A DNA stretch of 14,401 nt. It comes from Syntrophaceae bacterium UBA2208. GTDB taxonomy: Bacteria > Desulfobacterota > BSN033 > UBA1163. The notes beneath the pieces are model-generated. The model worked only from the letters and a program-made list of their open reading frames with translations, did not search any database and was not told where the DNA came from. Of the stretch, positions 7,253 to 13,707 are shown one piece after another. Where the stretch lies: assembly GCA_002327885.1 (NCBI GenBank), contig DCUS01000149.1, positions 1 through 14,401 on the forward strand, given 5' to 3'. Position numbers and translations under genes: made by a program. The number at the start of each line of letters is the position of its first letter. Position 1 is the stretch's first letter.

Positions 7253-8615
7253 GTTCTTTTTCTCTTTGTATCTCCTGAATCTTTTTCATGAGAGCGATGT
7301 TTTCCGTGTGGCCAGTTAAATGGGCGGTGACTTTCCCTCGGACCGGACGATTGAGAAGATAAAAATCACCGATCAAGTCCAGGACCTTATGCCGAACGAA
7401 TTCATCCGAAAAACGGAGTTTGGTGTTGACGATCTTTCCATCGTCAAGGAGGATAAAATTGTGGAGGCGACCTCCTCCTCCCAACCCCATTCGTTCGAGC
7501 ATCTCTATATCCTTGAGAAAGCCAAATGTCCTTGCGGGGGCGATCAGATCTCTGAAAGCCTCTTCACTGTCCAGTGTAAAATCAAAAACCTGTTCCCCGA
7601 TGGGGGGCGGATAATTTAAAAAGAAATGGATGGAAAAAACCTCCGCAGGCTCAATGGCCAAAGATTTATCTTTATGAACGATTTCCAACCTTCGATCGAT
7701 GGCCAATTCATCCACTCTCTCTTCCTGGTCCTCCACCCCTGCCTCTTCCACAATCTTACAAAATTCAAGGGCTGAACCATCCATAATCGGAATCTCTTCA
7801 ATCATCTTGACCATCAGGTTGGTAATCCGATAGGCATGCAATACCGCCATGAGATGTTCGACGGTCTTGGCAATCGCCCCCCCTTTTTTTAGAGAGGTGG
7901 CAAACTCCGTTGTTTGGACATAATCGAGATGGGCGGGAACAAACTCATCCGAGGAGATATTTCCGAAAAGAATTCCACTGTGAGGAGGAAGAGGTTGAAA
8001 AAGAAGGCCTGTCTTTTTCCCCGAATGGAGCCCCGTTCCATAAAGGACCATGCTCTGTTTAAGCGTGCGGTGATGGTATAGGGAGGTCCCTTTTCTTTTT
8101 GATGGCTTCCCGGTTAAAGAAATGGCTTCCCGGAGAGTGGCCGTTGGAGGTTCGGTAAGTTCTCCAATACCCTCCTTTGGAAAAATCTTCTTTCCCTGGA
8201 GAGGATCTTCCGAAACAATCTCTTTCGATTGATGGAGGGTCAGTAATTCCTTCTGTTGATGGAGGGCCCGATGGATGGTCATGAGGAGGACATCCAAAGA
8301 AAGAGGTTTTTCAATGAAGTCAAAAGCGCCCAATTTGACAGCGGTCATGGCTGTCGAGATCGTCGCATGGCCGGAAATCATAATCACCTGGCAACTTGGA
8401 GAAATCCATTTAAGCCGTTTTAATACTTCGATTCCATCCATCCCCGGCATCCAGATATCGAGGAGGGTGATATCAGGTTCCTCCTGCTGAAACACCTTAA
8501 TGGCCTCTTCCCCGCTTTTTGCCCTGGCAACTTGGAACCCTTCGTCCTCCAGAACACCCGCTATCGATTGGACCACACTTTCCTCATCATCCACGATGAG
8601 GACTTTTTTCTCCAT
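7248..8615 (-). CDS. lpxC: fusion of response-regulator receiver domain and LpxC deacetylase
   Basis: 455 residues from ATG 8615, with GGGGAG five bases upstream; a GTG at 8654 in frame lacks such a site. Residues 1 to about 120 are a receiver domain with acidic pair Asp9-Asp10, phosphoacceptor Asp53 in LLDIWMPGMDG, Ser81 and Lys103. The GHATISTAMTAVKLGAFDFIEKPLS stretch (82-106, run split here by meaning) is of NtrC/NtrX type. After a linker (about 121-182), residues 183-450 are a whole LpxC, which removes the acetyl group from UDP-3-O-acyl-GlcNAc, the committed lipid A step. Zinc ligands are His254 (TVEHLMA), His409 and Asp413 (RHKVLD). Glu253 and His436 (LTGH) are the expected catalytic residues, and ARTFGF has Thr363. 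Both halves look active. There is no AAA+ or DNA-binding output domain. LpxC is normally about 300 residues and alone, so a phosphorylation-controlled lipid A step is a reasonable inference. Confidence 0.92.
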   Translation of the reverse strand: MEKKVLIVDDEESVVQSIAGVLEDEGFQVARAKSGEEAIKVFQQEEPDITLLDIWMPGMDGIEVLKRLKWISPSCQVIMISGHATISTAMTAVKLGAFDFIEKPLSLDVLLMTIHRALHQQKELLTLHQSKEIVSEDPLQGKKIFPKEGIGELTEPPTATLREAISLTGKPSKRKGTSLYHHRTLKQSMVLYGTGLHSGKKTGLLFQPLPPHSGILFGNISSDEFVPAHLDYVQTTEFATSLKKGGAIAKTVEHLMAVLHAYRITNLMVKMIEEIPIMDGSALEFCKIVEEAGVEDQEERVDELAIDRRLEIVHKDKSLAIEPAEVFSIHFFLNYPPPIGEQVFDFTLDSEEAFRDLIAPARTFGFLKDIEMLERMGLGGGGRLHNFILLDDGKIVNTKLRFSDEFVRHKVLDLIGDFYLLNRPVRGKVTAHLTGHTENIALMKKIQEIQREKER

Positions 8616-8771
8616 AACGTCTCCCCAAAAAAGATTTTGTTCTTTCAATATCACAACCTTGTCAAAGAATCAACTTCTTATTGATTTCTTATTGAAATAT
8701 ATCTTCTTTCCATCTTCTTTCTCCCCAGTTTTTCGATTCAAATTTTACAATAACCATTTTGCACTGATCTC

Positions 8772-9800
8772 TCAGTAGTTTCCCGCTCCCACTTCTTTTT
8801 TCAGGAGATCATAATCCTGCTCGGATGAGGCAAAAATCCCGGTATTTCCCAACCTTACATTTCTTAGCCCGGTAGCCTTGACTTCCATATAGGCTTTAAT
8901 CATTTCAGAAACCTTTGGGCTCTTATACCGCTTCATTTGATAATCGGGAAAAAAAGCCAACAGGGTAAACGGGATATCGGGATCGACGTCGAAAAGCAAT
9001 TGGGCAATCTTTTTCAACTGTGGCGCTTCGACAAGGTTTGGAATATAGAGGGAAAGGACTTCCAGAACAAAACCTCTTTTAATAATCTCTTCGGGAAGTT
9101 TGAGGATGTTCCGGTTAAAACAGCCGGTCAGCCATTTATGGTCTGTTCCGTCATAGGCCTTTATATCGAGCCAGAAGGAGTCCACCTTGGCTTCCTGCAA
9201 CGCATCAAGATTCTGAGGGGTGAGGCCATACCCATTGGTTTCGATCAGCACCCAAAGTTCCGTTTCCATCTTGATGAGACGGGTACATTCAATATAATAT
9301 TCCGGGCAACAAGTCAGATCCCCTCCCGTGAAGGCAACGATATTGCGTGCGGGTCCCCATCCCTGGGGGCTCAAAACAATCTCTTTTTTCTGAATCACTT
9401 TCGGACAGAGTGAAGACCTTTTCCCATACATCACACAAGCTCCGCAACCACGACATGAATCATAGGCATGAAATGCAGTGGCTCTTTCGCGAGGTTCCCG
9501 AATGGTAACTTCCTTTTCATATTCCTTGCATGCTTTTAATATATCGGCAGGGGACCACCAATCGCCCTTGGCAAACCTTGTGAAAGTCCAAGAATGGCAT
9601 TTTCGACAGGAAAAATTACAACCCGACTGGTAGATGGAGAGGTAATTTTCCGGGCGGGAAAGATGAACGGCAGAGATCAGTCGGAGGAGGCCACTGTCTG
9701 TCTTTCTGAGCGCGGCTTCACAGGCAAGGGCTTTCCCCTGCTCGACCTCGATAAAACAACTCCCCTGGGGATATCCTTGCCGAATTAAATTGCATTTCAT
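8772..9800 (-). CDS. radical SAM protein of the glycyl-radical-enzyme-activase type
   Basis: 342 residues from ATG 9800; no other start is plausible, though the Shine-Dalgarno is weak. The radical SAM motif C-x3-C-x2-C is Cys61, Cys65, Cys68 (CNFSCRKC), which binds the SAM-cleaving 4Fe-4S cluster. A second Cys set, 116, 119, 122 and 132 (CRGCGAC then CP), follows it and resembles the ferredoxin-like insert of pyruvate formate-lyase-activating enzymes, so a second cluster is likely. TGGDL at 158-162 takes the place of the usual GGEP region, and LIETNGYG and DIKAYD fit the COG1180 barrel. Additional Cys164-Cys165 are unusual. No glycyl radical enzyme or AMMECR1/MEMO gene is visible to name a partner, so the substrate is unknown. 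It lies 156 bases upstream of the receiver-LpxC gene on the same strand, with an AT-rich gap. Activity would be oxygen-sensitive. Confidence 0.85.
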   Translation of the reverse strand: MKCNLIRQGYPQGSCFIEVEQGKALACEAALRKTDSGLLRLISAVHLSRPENYLSIYQSGCNFSCRKCHSWTFTRFAKGDWWSPADILKACKEYEKEVTIREPRERATAFHAYDSCRGCGACVMYGKRSSLCPKVIQKKEIVLSPQGWGPARNIVAFTGGDLTCCPEYYIECTRLIKMETELWVLIETNGYGLTPQNLDALQEAKVDSFWLDIKAYDGTDHKWLTGCFNRNILKLPEEIIKRGFVLEVLSLYIPNLVEAPQLKKIAQLLFDVDPDIPFTLLAFFPDYQMKRYKSPKVSEMIKAYMEVKATGLRNVRLGNTGIFASSEQDYDLLKKEVGAGNY

Positions 9801-10113
9801 TCTAAAATTTTATCACAGCCTGTCTCCCTCTTGCAAGTTATGTGAACCGTGTGATATAGGAAATTATAATTCGAAACACCCAATCGTAAGTTTCGTGAAA
9901 GCGTGAGGCGTTTGACGAATTTGTAAAAAGTCCACTTACCTGTCATTGCGAGGAGCGCCTGACTGCGGTAGACAGGTAGCGACAAAGCAATCCCATGAAA
10001 TCAGGCAATTACAAAATACGAGATTGCTTCGCTTCGCTCGCAACGACCCTTTTGGGGACTTTTTACGATACTATCATATTTGAATTTACGGAATAACCCA
10101 CCCGGAGGGAAAA
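9801..10113. other. intergenic region between divergent radical SAM and sirtuin genes
   Basis: Apart from the palindromic element, this interval holds AATTATAATT at 9861-9870, which contains a TATAAT on both strands. No well-spaced -35 box was found for either direction, so I do not call a promoter. No coding frame is convincing. Confidence 0.4.
9923..10066. repeat. dispersed palindromic (REP-like) intergenic element
   Basis: Perfect 11-base outer arms, GTAAAAAGTCC (9923-9933) and GGACTTTTTAC (10056-10066), bracket about 120 bases. Inside, TGTCATTGCGAGGAGCG (9941-9957) pairs imperfectly with CGCTCGCAACGACC (10037-10050). GACAAAGCAATC (9981-9992) pairs imperfectly with GAGATTGCTTCG (10020-10031). 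The 'GTCATTGCGAGGAGCG ... GAAGCAATC' pattern is one I know as a common dispersed palindrome in environmental deltaproteobacterial and related genomes. It would fold into a long cruciform or RNA hairpin. A short CCTGACTGC...GACAGG segment in the left half breaks the symmetry. A 62-codon - strand frame over its left part is a by-product of the repeat. Confidence 0.8.
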
Positions 10114-10905
10114 ATGGAGGAACAACTTAAACAGATCGCACAATGGATCATTACTTCTAAAAGGGTGGTTGTTTTTTCGGGGGCAGGCCTGAGCACAGAG
10201 TCAGGGATCCCGGACTTCCGCAGCCCCGGAGGAGTTTGGGATAAATATAACCCCGAGGATTTTTATTTTCAGAATTTCATTGCCAGTGAAGCCTCCCGGG
10301 AAAAATATTGGCAAATGGCAACAGAGATGTGGGAACCAATAAAAGCGGCCCAACCTAATCAGGCCCATCTGACCATTTCAGAATTGGAAAAACTCGGCAA
10401 ACTTGACTGCGTCATCACTCAAAATATCGATGGCCTTCACCTAAAAGCCGGGAATTCGGAAGAAAAAATCCTTCAACTCCATGGGACAGCCATATTCGTC
10501 TCCTGTTTGAGCTGTAAAAAAAGATATGATCGTGATGAGATTCAAGAACGAATCAAAAAAGGCCAGATGGCACCCCGGTGCGAGGTCTGCGGCGGCCTTC
10601 TCAAACCCGCTACTATTTCTTTTGGCCAAACCATGCCCGAGAAGGAAACCCAAGCGGCCTATCACCGATCTTCCACCTGTGATCTCTTCATTGTGATCGG
10701 GTCCTCTTTGGTTGTTCAGCCAGCAGCTTCAATGCCTTTAGTGGCAAAGCGGAATGGAGCGAAATTGGTGATTATCAATCGGGATCCAACCCCCTACGAT
10801 GACACGGCGGACCTCGTCATTCATGCCCAGGCCGGGCCCACAATGGCTAGCCTTTTGGAGTATGTTAAAAAGGGAATAGGAATTGATCACGAACCCACAA
10901 TTTAA
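10114..10905 (+). CDS. NAD-dependent protein deacylase (sirtuin, Sir2/CobB family)
   Basis: 263 residues, typical for a bacterial sirtuin. It removes acyl groups from protein lysines using NAD, giving nicotinamide and O-acyl-ADP-ribose, in the cytoplasm. The NAD-binding start is GAGLSTESGIPDFRS (23-37), TQNIDGLH is at 102-109, and the catalytic base is His123 in LHGT. The zinc site is Cys131, Cys134, Cys156 and Cys159, complete. ISFGQTMP (168-175), GSSLVVQPA and INRD complete the Rossmann part. The Tyr and Arg pair that marks SIRT5-type desuccinylases is not evident, so deacetylation is the default guess. The start ATG has GGAGGG four bases upstream. It appears as a single gene, bounded by the palindromic repeat upstream and an AT-rich stretch downstream. 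No acs or other known target gene is nearby. Confidence 0.95.
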   Translation: MEEQLKQIAQWIITSKRVVVFSGAGLSTESGIPDFRSPGGVWDKYNPEDFYFQNFIASEASREKYWQMATEMWEPIKAAQPNQAHLTISELEKLGKLDCVITQNIDGLHLKAGNSEEKILQLHGTAIFVSCLSCKKRYDRDEIQERIKKGQMAPRCEVCGGLLKPATISFGQTMPEKETQAAYHRSSTCDLFIVIGSSLVVQPAASMPLVAKRNGAKLVIINRDPTPYDDTADLVIHAQAGPTMASLLEYVKKGIGIDHEPTI

Positions 10906-11203
10906 TTGCAGTGCCCCTTCCGAAATGGACTACTTGTAATGGCTTAATATTTATCCTCTATTTTCGCCTCTGTTAACTCCCGGGATCTCTTGAAGAAATT
11001 GGACATTTTGTGGTAAATGGACAAATTTTTGGCACTTTTCTGTTCACAAAACAATCATTTTGGAGGAAAATCACGTAAATTCAAATAATTGACCTAAGCA
11101 AAATTTGGCACCTATTTTGCTTATCATCAATAATAAATAGAATATTAAATTTCAGTAAAGGCTTCAAATTTTAAATTTAGTGACGATTAAATTAAGGTTT
11201 TTT
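10906..11203 (+). other. AT-rich gene-free leader region
   Basis: No coding frame was found. The region holds the sigma54-like promoter listed separately. It also holds two further TTGG-type -24 half-motifs, near 10999-11004 (TTGGAC) and 11029-11035 (TTGGCAC), each lacking GC at the correct -12 position. An upstream activator-binding region would be expected about 100 bases before the promoter, but I cannot identify a clear inverted repeat there. No terminator for the sirtuin gene is evident. Confidence 0.45.
11105..11121 (+). promoter_or_regulatory. sigma54 (-24/-12) promoter
   Basis: TTGGCAC CTATT TTGCT matches the YTGGCAC-N5-TTGCW consensus. GG (11107-11108) and GC (11119-11120) are separated by exactly ten bases, which is the diagnostic spacing. 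The expected transcription start is near 11132, about 70 bases before the lipoprotein start codon. Such promoters need an NtrC-type AAA+ activator; none is encoded in the window. Confidence 0.75.
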
Positions 11204-12241
11204 ATGAGGAAATTATTTATCAATCTTTTTTCTAAGTTTCTGTCTATTGCATTTATTATATTTTTCTTGATGAGTTGCTCTGTTATGGACCAGATCTCCC
11301 AGCCTGATGAGAAACCCATCCCCCCTTCATGGCCAACCTATGGACAGCTCTTGGAAGAAAATTATAAAGGCCCCAAAGCGAGAGTAGTCATCGCTAAGTT
11401 CATGGACAAATCATCAACGTGTCAAGAGAACAGCCAGGCAGGAGATGGAATCACTGAGATGTTACGTCAAGCCATGTTGGCCACGAATCGATATATTGTT
11501 CAGGGCAAAAAATCTTTAGATCATATCAACAGAGACAAAAATATTGAAGATGGCGGCCAAATGAAGAAAGAAAATGAAATCGACCTTTTTGTAGAAGGAT
11601 TCATTAATGAATTCAGACAAGGGGTTGCAGGCGCTGGAGAAGGAGGAGGAACTTCTCACATTACCCTCTTGGTGACGATCACGAATCCAAGGACCAACCA
11701 GATTCTCGCCACTGAAAAAGTGAGGGGAAAGGCTATGGATTTTGCAGGACCCATTGGAAAAGGCGGGGTTAAATTGCCAGAAGTTTTAAAAGACTTTTCA
11801 AAAACACCGATGGAGAAAGCCATTCGCATCGCTATTGAGGATTCAACAAGCTTTATTGTTGCCAGGACCCCTCTGGAGTCGTATCGAGTTTCTCCTATTC
11901 CACCCCCTCCCTCACCCAAGGAAATTCCAAAATCCCCTCCCATAAAAGTACAAACTGAAGTGATTTCACCCCCTCCACCTCCTGTCGTTGCCTCCCCCCC
12001 TCCTCTTCGTGTTACCCAGGTTGTATGGGCGAACGTCAATTTGCGTAAGGGACCGGGAACAAACTACAAGGTCATAGGCAATGTAAAGAAAGGAACTTCT
12101 TTAAAAATATTTGAAGTAACAGGAGATTGGTTGCGCATTCGACTTGATAACGGAAGCGAGGCATGGATCATTAAATTAGCCACTTCAGAAGGATCTCACT
12201 CCTCCCCTTCTCCGTCTCCTCCCAAACCGATGCCCATGTGA
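11204..12241 (+). CDS. CsgG-like lipoprotein with C-terminal bacterial SH3 domain
   Basis: 345 residues from ATG 11204, preceded by TTAAGG. A GTG at 11180 in frame has no ribosome site and would spoil the signal peptide. Residues 1-24 are a lipoprotein signal with lipobox L-M-S-C (Cys25). Ser26 after the Cys suggests outer-membrane sorting. Residues about 58-225 resemble the CsgG/curli-assembly fold: ARVVIAKFMDKS, a loop with GITEMLRQAML, NRYIVQ, then VTITNPRTNQILATEKVRG. A proline-rich linker (about 231-270) leads to an SH3 domain (271-330) with NLRKGPGTNYKVIGNVKKG and DWLRIRLDNGSEAWI, which commonly binds cell wall or protein. A short Ser/Pro tail ends the chain. No CsgA or CsgF partners are visible, so true curli export is doubtful. 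It probably forms an operon with the next gene, under the -24/-12 promoter. Confidence 0.82.
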   Translation: MRKLFINLFSKFLSIAFIIFFLMSCSVMDQISQPDEKPIPPSWPTYGQLLEENYKGPKARVVIAKFMDKSSTCQENSQAGDGITEMLRQAMLATNRYIVQGKKSLDHINRDKNIEDGGQMKKENEIDLFVEGFINEFRQGVAGAGEGGGTSHITLLVTITNPRTNQILATEKVRGKAMDFAGPIGKGGVKLPEVLKDFSKTPMEKAIRIAIEDSTSFIVARTPLESYRVSPIPPPPSPKEIPKSPPIKVQTEVISPPPPPVVASPPPLRVTQVVWANVNLRKGPGTNYKVIGNVKKGTSLKIFEVTGDWLRIRLDNGSEAWIIKLATSEGSHSSPSPSPPKPMPM

Positions 12242-12271
12242 TAATTATAAAAATCACTTCAAGAGGAGCCC

Positions 12272-13654
12272 ATGTTAGTCTGTCTGAATTGTAACGTTGA
12301 ATATGAGGAAGAAAGAAGATATTGCAAATATTGTGGGGAGCCACTTGTTCCGAAATCAGAACCCGATTCAACTCAAAAAAAGGCAAGTGGAACGGATACG
12401 GGAAAAGCAATTGGAAAGCTGATCTGCCCGGATTGTCAAATCATTTATGAATTTGGAACCGCCTGTATACAATGCGGGTCTGCCCTGGCACCCAACATCT
12501 CACCTGGAGAAAAAGAGGAGTTAAAAAGTAATCATAAAGAAACTGCAGAAGAAAGAGGCTTTCTCAAAGCTAAAATTCCGAAAGAACAACGAATGAAAAA
12601 AGAATCAAAAGAAGTTCGCAAACTCGACATGGAGGAAAAAACCATTTCTTACCGAACAATCCGAGAACCATTGATCAGGACTCCCCAAAACAAACTAATC
12701 TGTCCCGCTTGCAAAATAATCTATGAGCGCGGGGAGGCTTGCATCCGATGCGGGTTAAAACTGGTATCACAGCTTTCCTTACAAGAAGAAGAAAAATCTA
12801 AGTTACAGGACCCCCCTGAAGTTGACCTTGAGCCCTCCCTTCTTCCAAGTCTTGAAATAAAAGATTTCGGGAACGTCGAACGGGCTGGAGAAAAAGAGGG
12901 GGATGCCCCCCCTGTTACAGAAGTCGAATTGAAAGAAGACCCCCTTCTCACCGAAGCCCCGGAACATCCACCCACACCTAAAAGATTGGAGGATGACTTT
13001 AAAAAGAAATCAAGCGTCTCAAAGAAACGAAAAATAAATTATCGCCGTTTATTTTTAGAGGCAGGAACCGTAACGGTCATGGCGGTGGCGGGGGGATATT
13101 TTCTTTGGTCCGTCTATTCTCACATGAGCAAAGAGAATGGGTCAAAGAGGCTCCACTCCAAAGTAGTGTCCCGTTCGGCCCTACTCACCCCTTCCATGGC
13201 AACCAATGAATCAACCCCTGCCTCAATACCCAAAGAAAATGATCAGAGCGGGCCCAAGGAAAACCCAACCATGTTGCCCACCCCCTCTGATGCTGTGGTG
13301 GCAGAGACTTTGGAGTTAGAGAAAATAAAGAGAATGCTCGAGAACATCCGGCAGGCTAATTTAAAAAAGGACATCGACCTATTCTTAGCCTGTTATTCCG
13401 CCGATTTCAAAGACCGAGAAGAAAAAAGAAAAGCAACCCTCGATAACTGGAAAAAATTTGATTACCTTGACCTCTCCTACGATTTGAAGAATCCTTCCAT
13501 ATCAGACGTTACCGCCAGGGCAAAGGTGGAATGGTTGATCAAAATTTTTCGAACGACCGGAGGGAAACCTCTGGAGAGTAAAACCATTCTGGATGTCCTC
13601 TTAAAGAAAGAGGAAGGAGAGTGGAAAATAAAAGAAGTGAAACAGGGCGGTTGA
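12272..13654 (+). CDS. membrane protein with three zinc ribbons and an extracytoplasmic NTF2-like domain
   Basis: 460 residues; GAGGAG three bases before ATG 12272. Three four-Cys zinc ribbons lie at Cys4/7/18/21, Cys52/55/65/68 and Cys144/147/157/160. The second and third are near copies (LICPDCQIIYEFGTACIQCG against LICPACKIIYERGEACIRCG), pointing to internal duplication. They are joined by Lys/Glu-rich linkers. After an acidic and proline-rich spacer and a basic patch (KKRKINYRR) comes one membrane helix at about 260-282. By the positive-inside rule, ribbons face the cytoplasm and the C-terminus faces the periplasm. A Ser/Pro spacer leads to residues about 345-459, which fit an NTF2/SnoaL-like fold (NIRQANLKKDIDLFLACYSA, DFKDREEKR, then GEWKIKEVKQGG). 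The gene begins 30 bases after the lipoprotein. I do not recognise a named function; linking cytoplasmic zinc or protein sensing to the envelope is inference. Confidence 0.8.
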   Translation: MLVCLNCNVEYEEERRYCKYCGEPLVPKSEPDSTQKKASGTDTGKAIGKLICPDCQIIYEFGTACIQCGSALAPNISPGEKEELKSNHKETAEERGFLKAKIPKEQRMKKESKEVRKLDMEEKTISYRTIREPLIRTPQNKLICPACKIIYERGEACIRCGLKLVSQLSLQEEEKSKLQDPPEVDLEPSLLPSLEIKDFGNVERAGEKEGDAPPVTEVELKEDPLLTEAPEHPPTPKRLEDDFKKKSSVSKKRKINYRRLFLEAGTVTVMAVAGGYFLWSVYSHMSKENGSKRLHSKVVSRSALLTPSMATNESTPASIPKENDQSGPKENPTMLPTPSDAVVAETLELEKIKRMLENIRQANLKKDIDLFLACYSADFKDREEKRKATLDNWKKFDYLDLSYDLKNPSISDVTARAKVEWLIKIFRTTGGKPLESKTILDVLLKKEEGEWKIKEVKQGG

Positions 13655-13707
13655 AGTATTGAAGGAAAAGCAACCGGAGTCATTCCACCGCCTCCAAACA
13701 GGGACCG

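Noticed and set aside
8655..8690. TTGACA upstream of the receiver-LpxC gene as a promoter
   Set aside because: A -35 match exists on the - strand, but no acceptable -10 hexamer occurs 16-18 bases downstream.
9797..9985. 62-codon - strand frame (begins MSLPVYRSQALLAMTG)
   Set aside because: It reads through the dispersed palindromic repeat; this type of peptide is a known by-product of such repeats and lacks a ribosome site.
11656..12039. 127-codon - strand frame opposite the lipoprotein gene
   Set aside because: Gly-rich shadow of the proline-rich linker; the + strand frame has a signal peptide, domains and a ribosome site.
11204..13654. Curli biogenesis locus
   Set aside because: The lipoprotein is CsgG-like, but no CsgA/B/E/F-like protein is present, and the added SH3 domain is not a curli feature.
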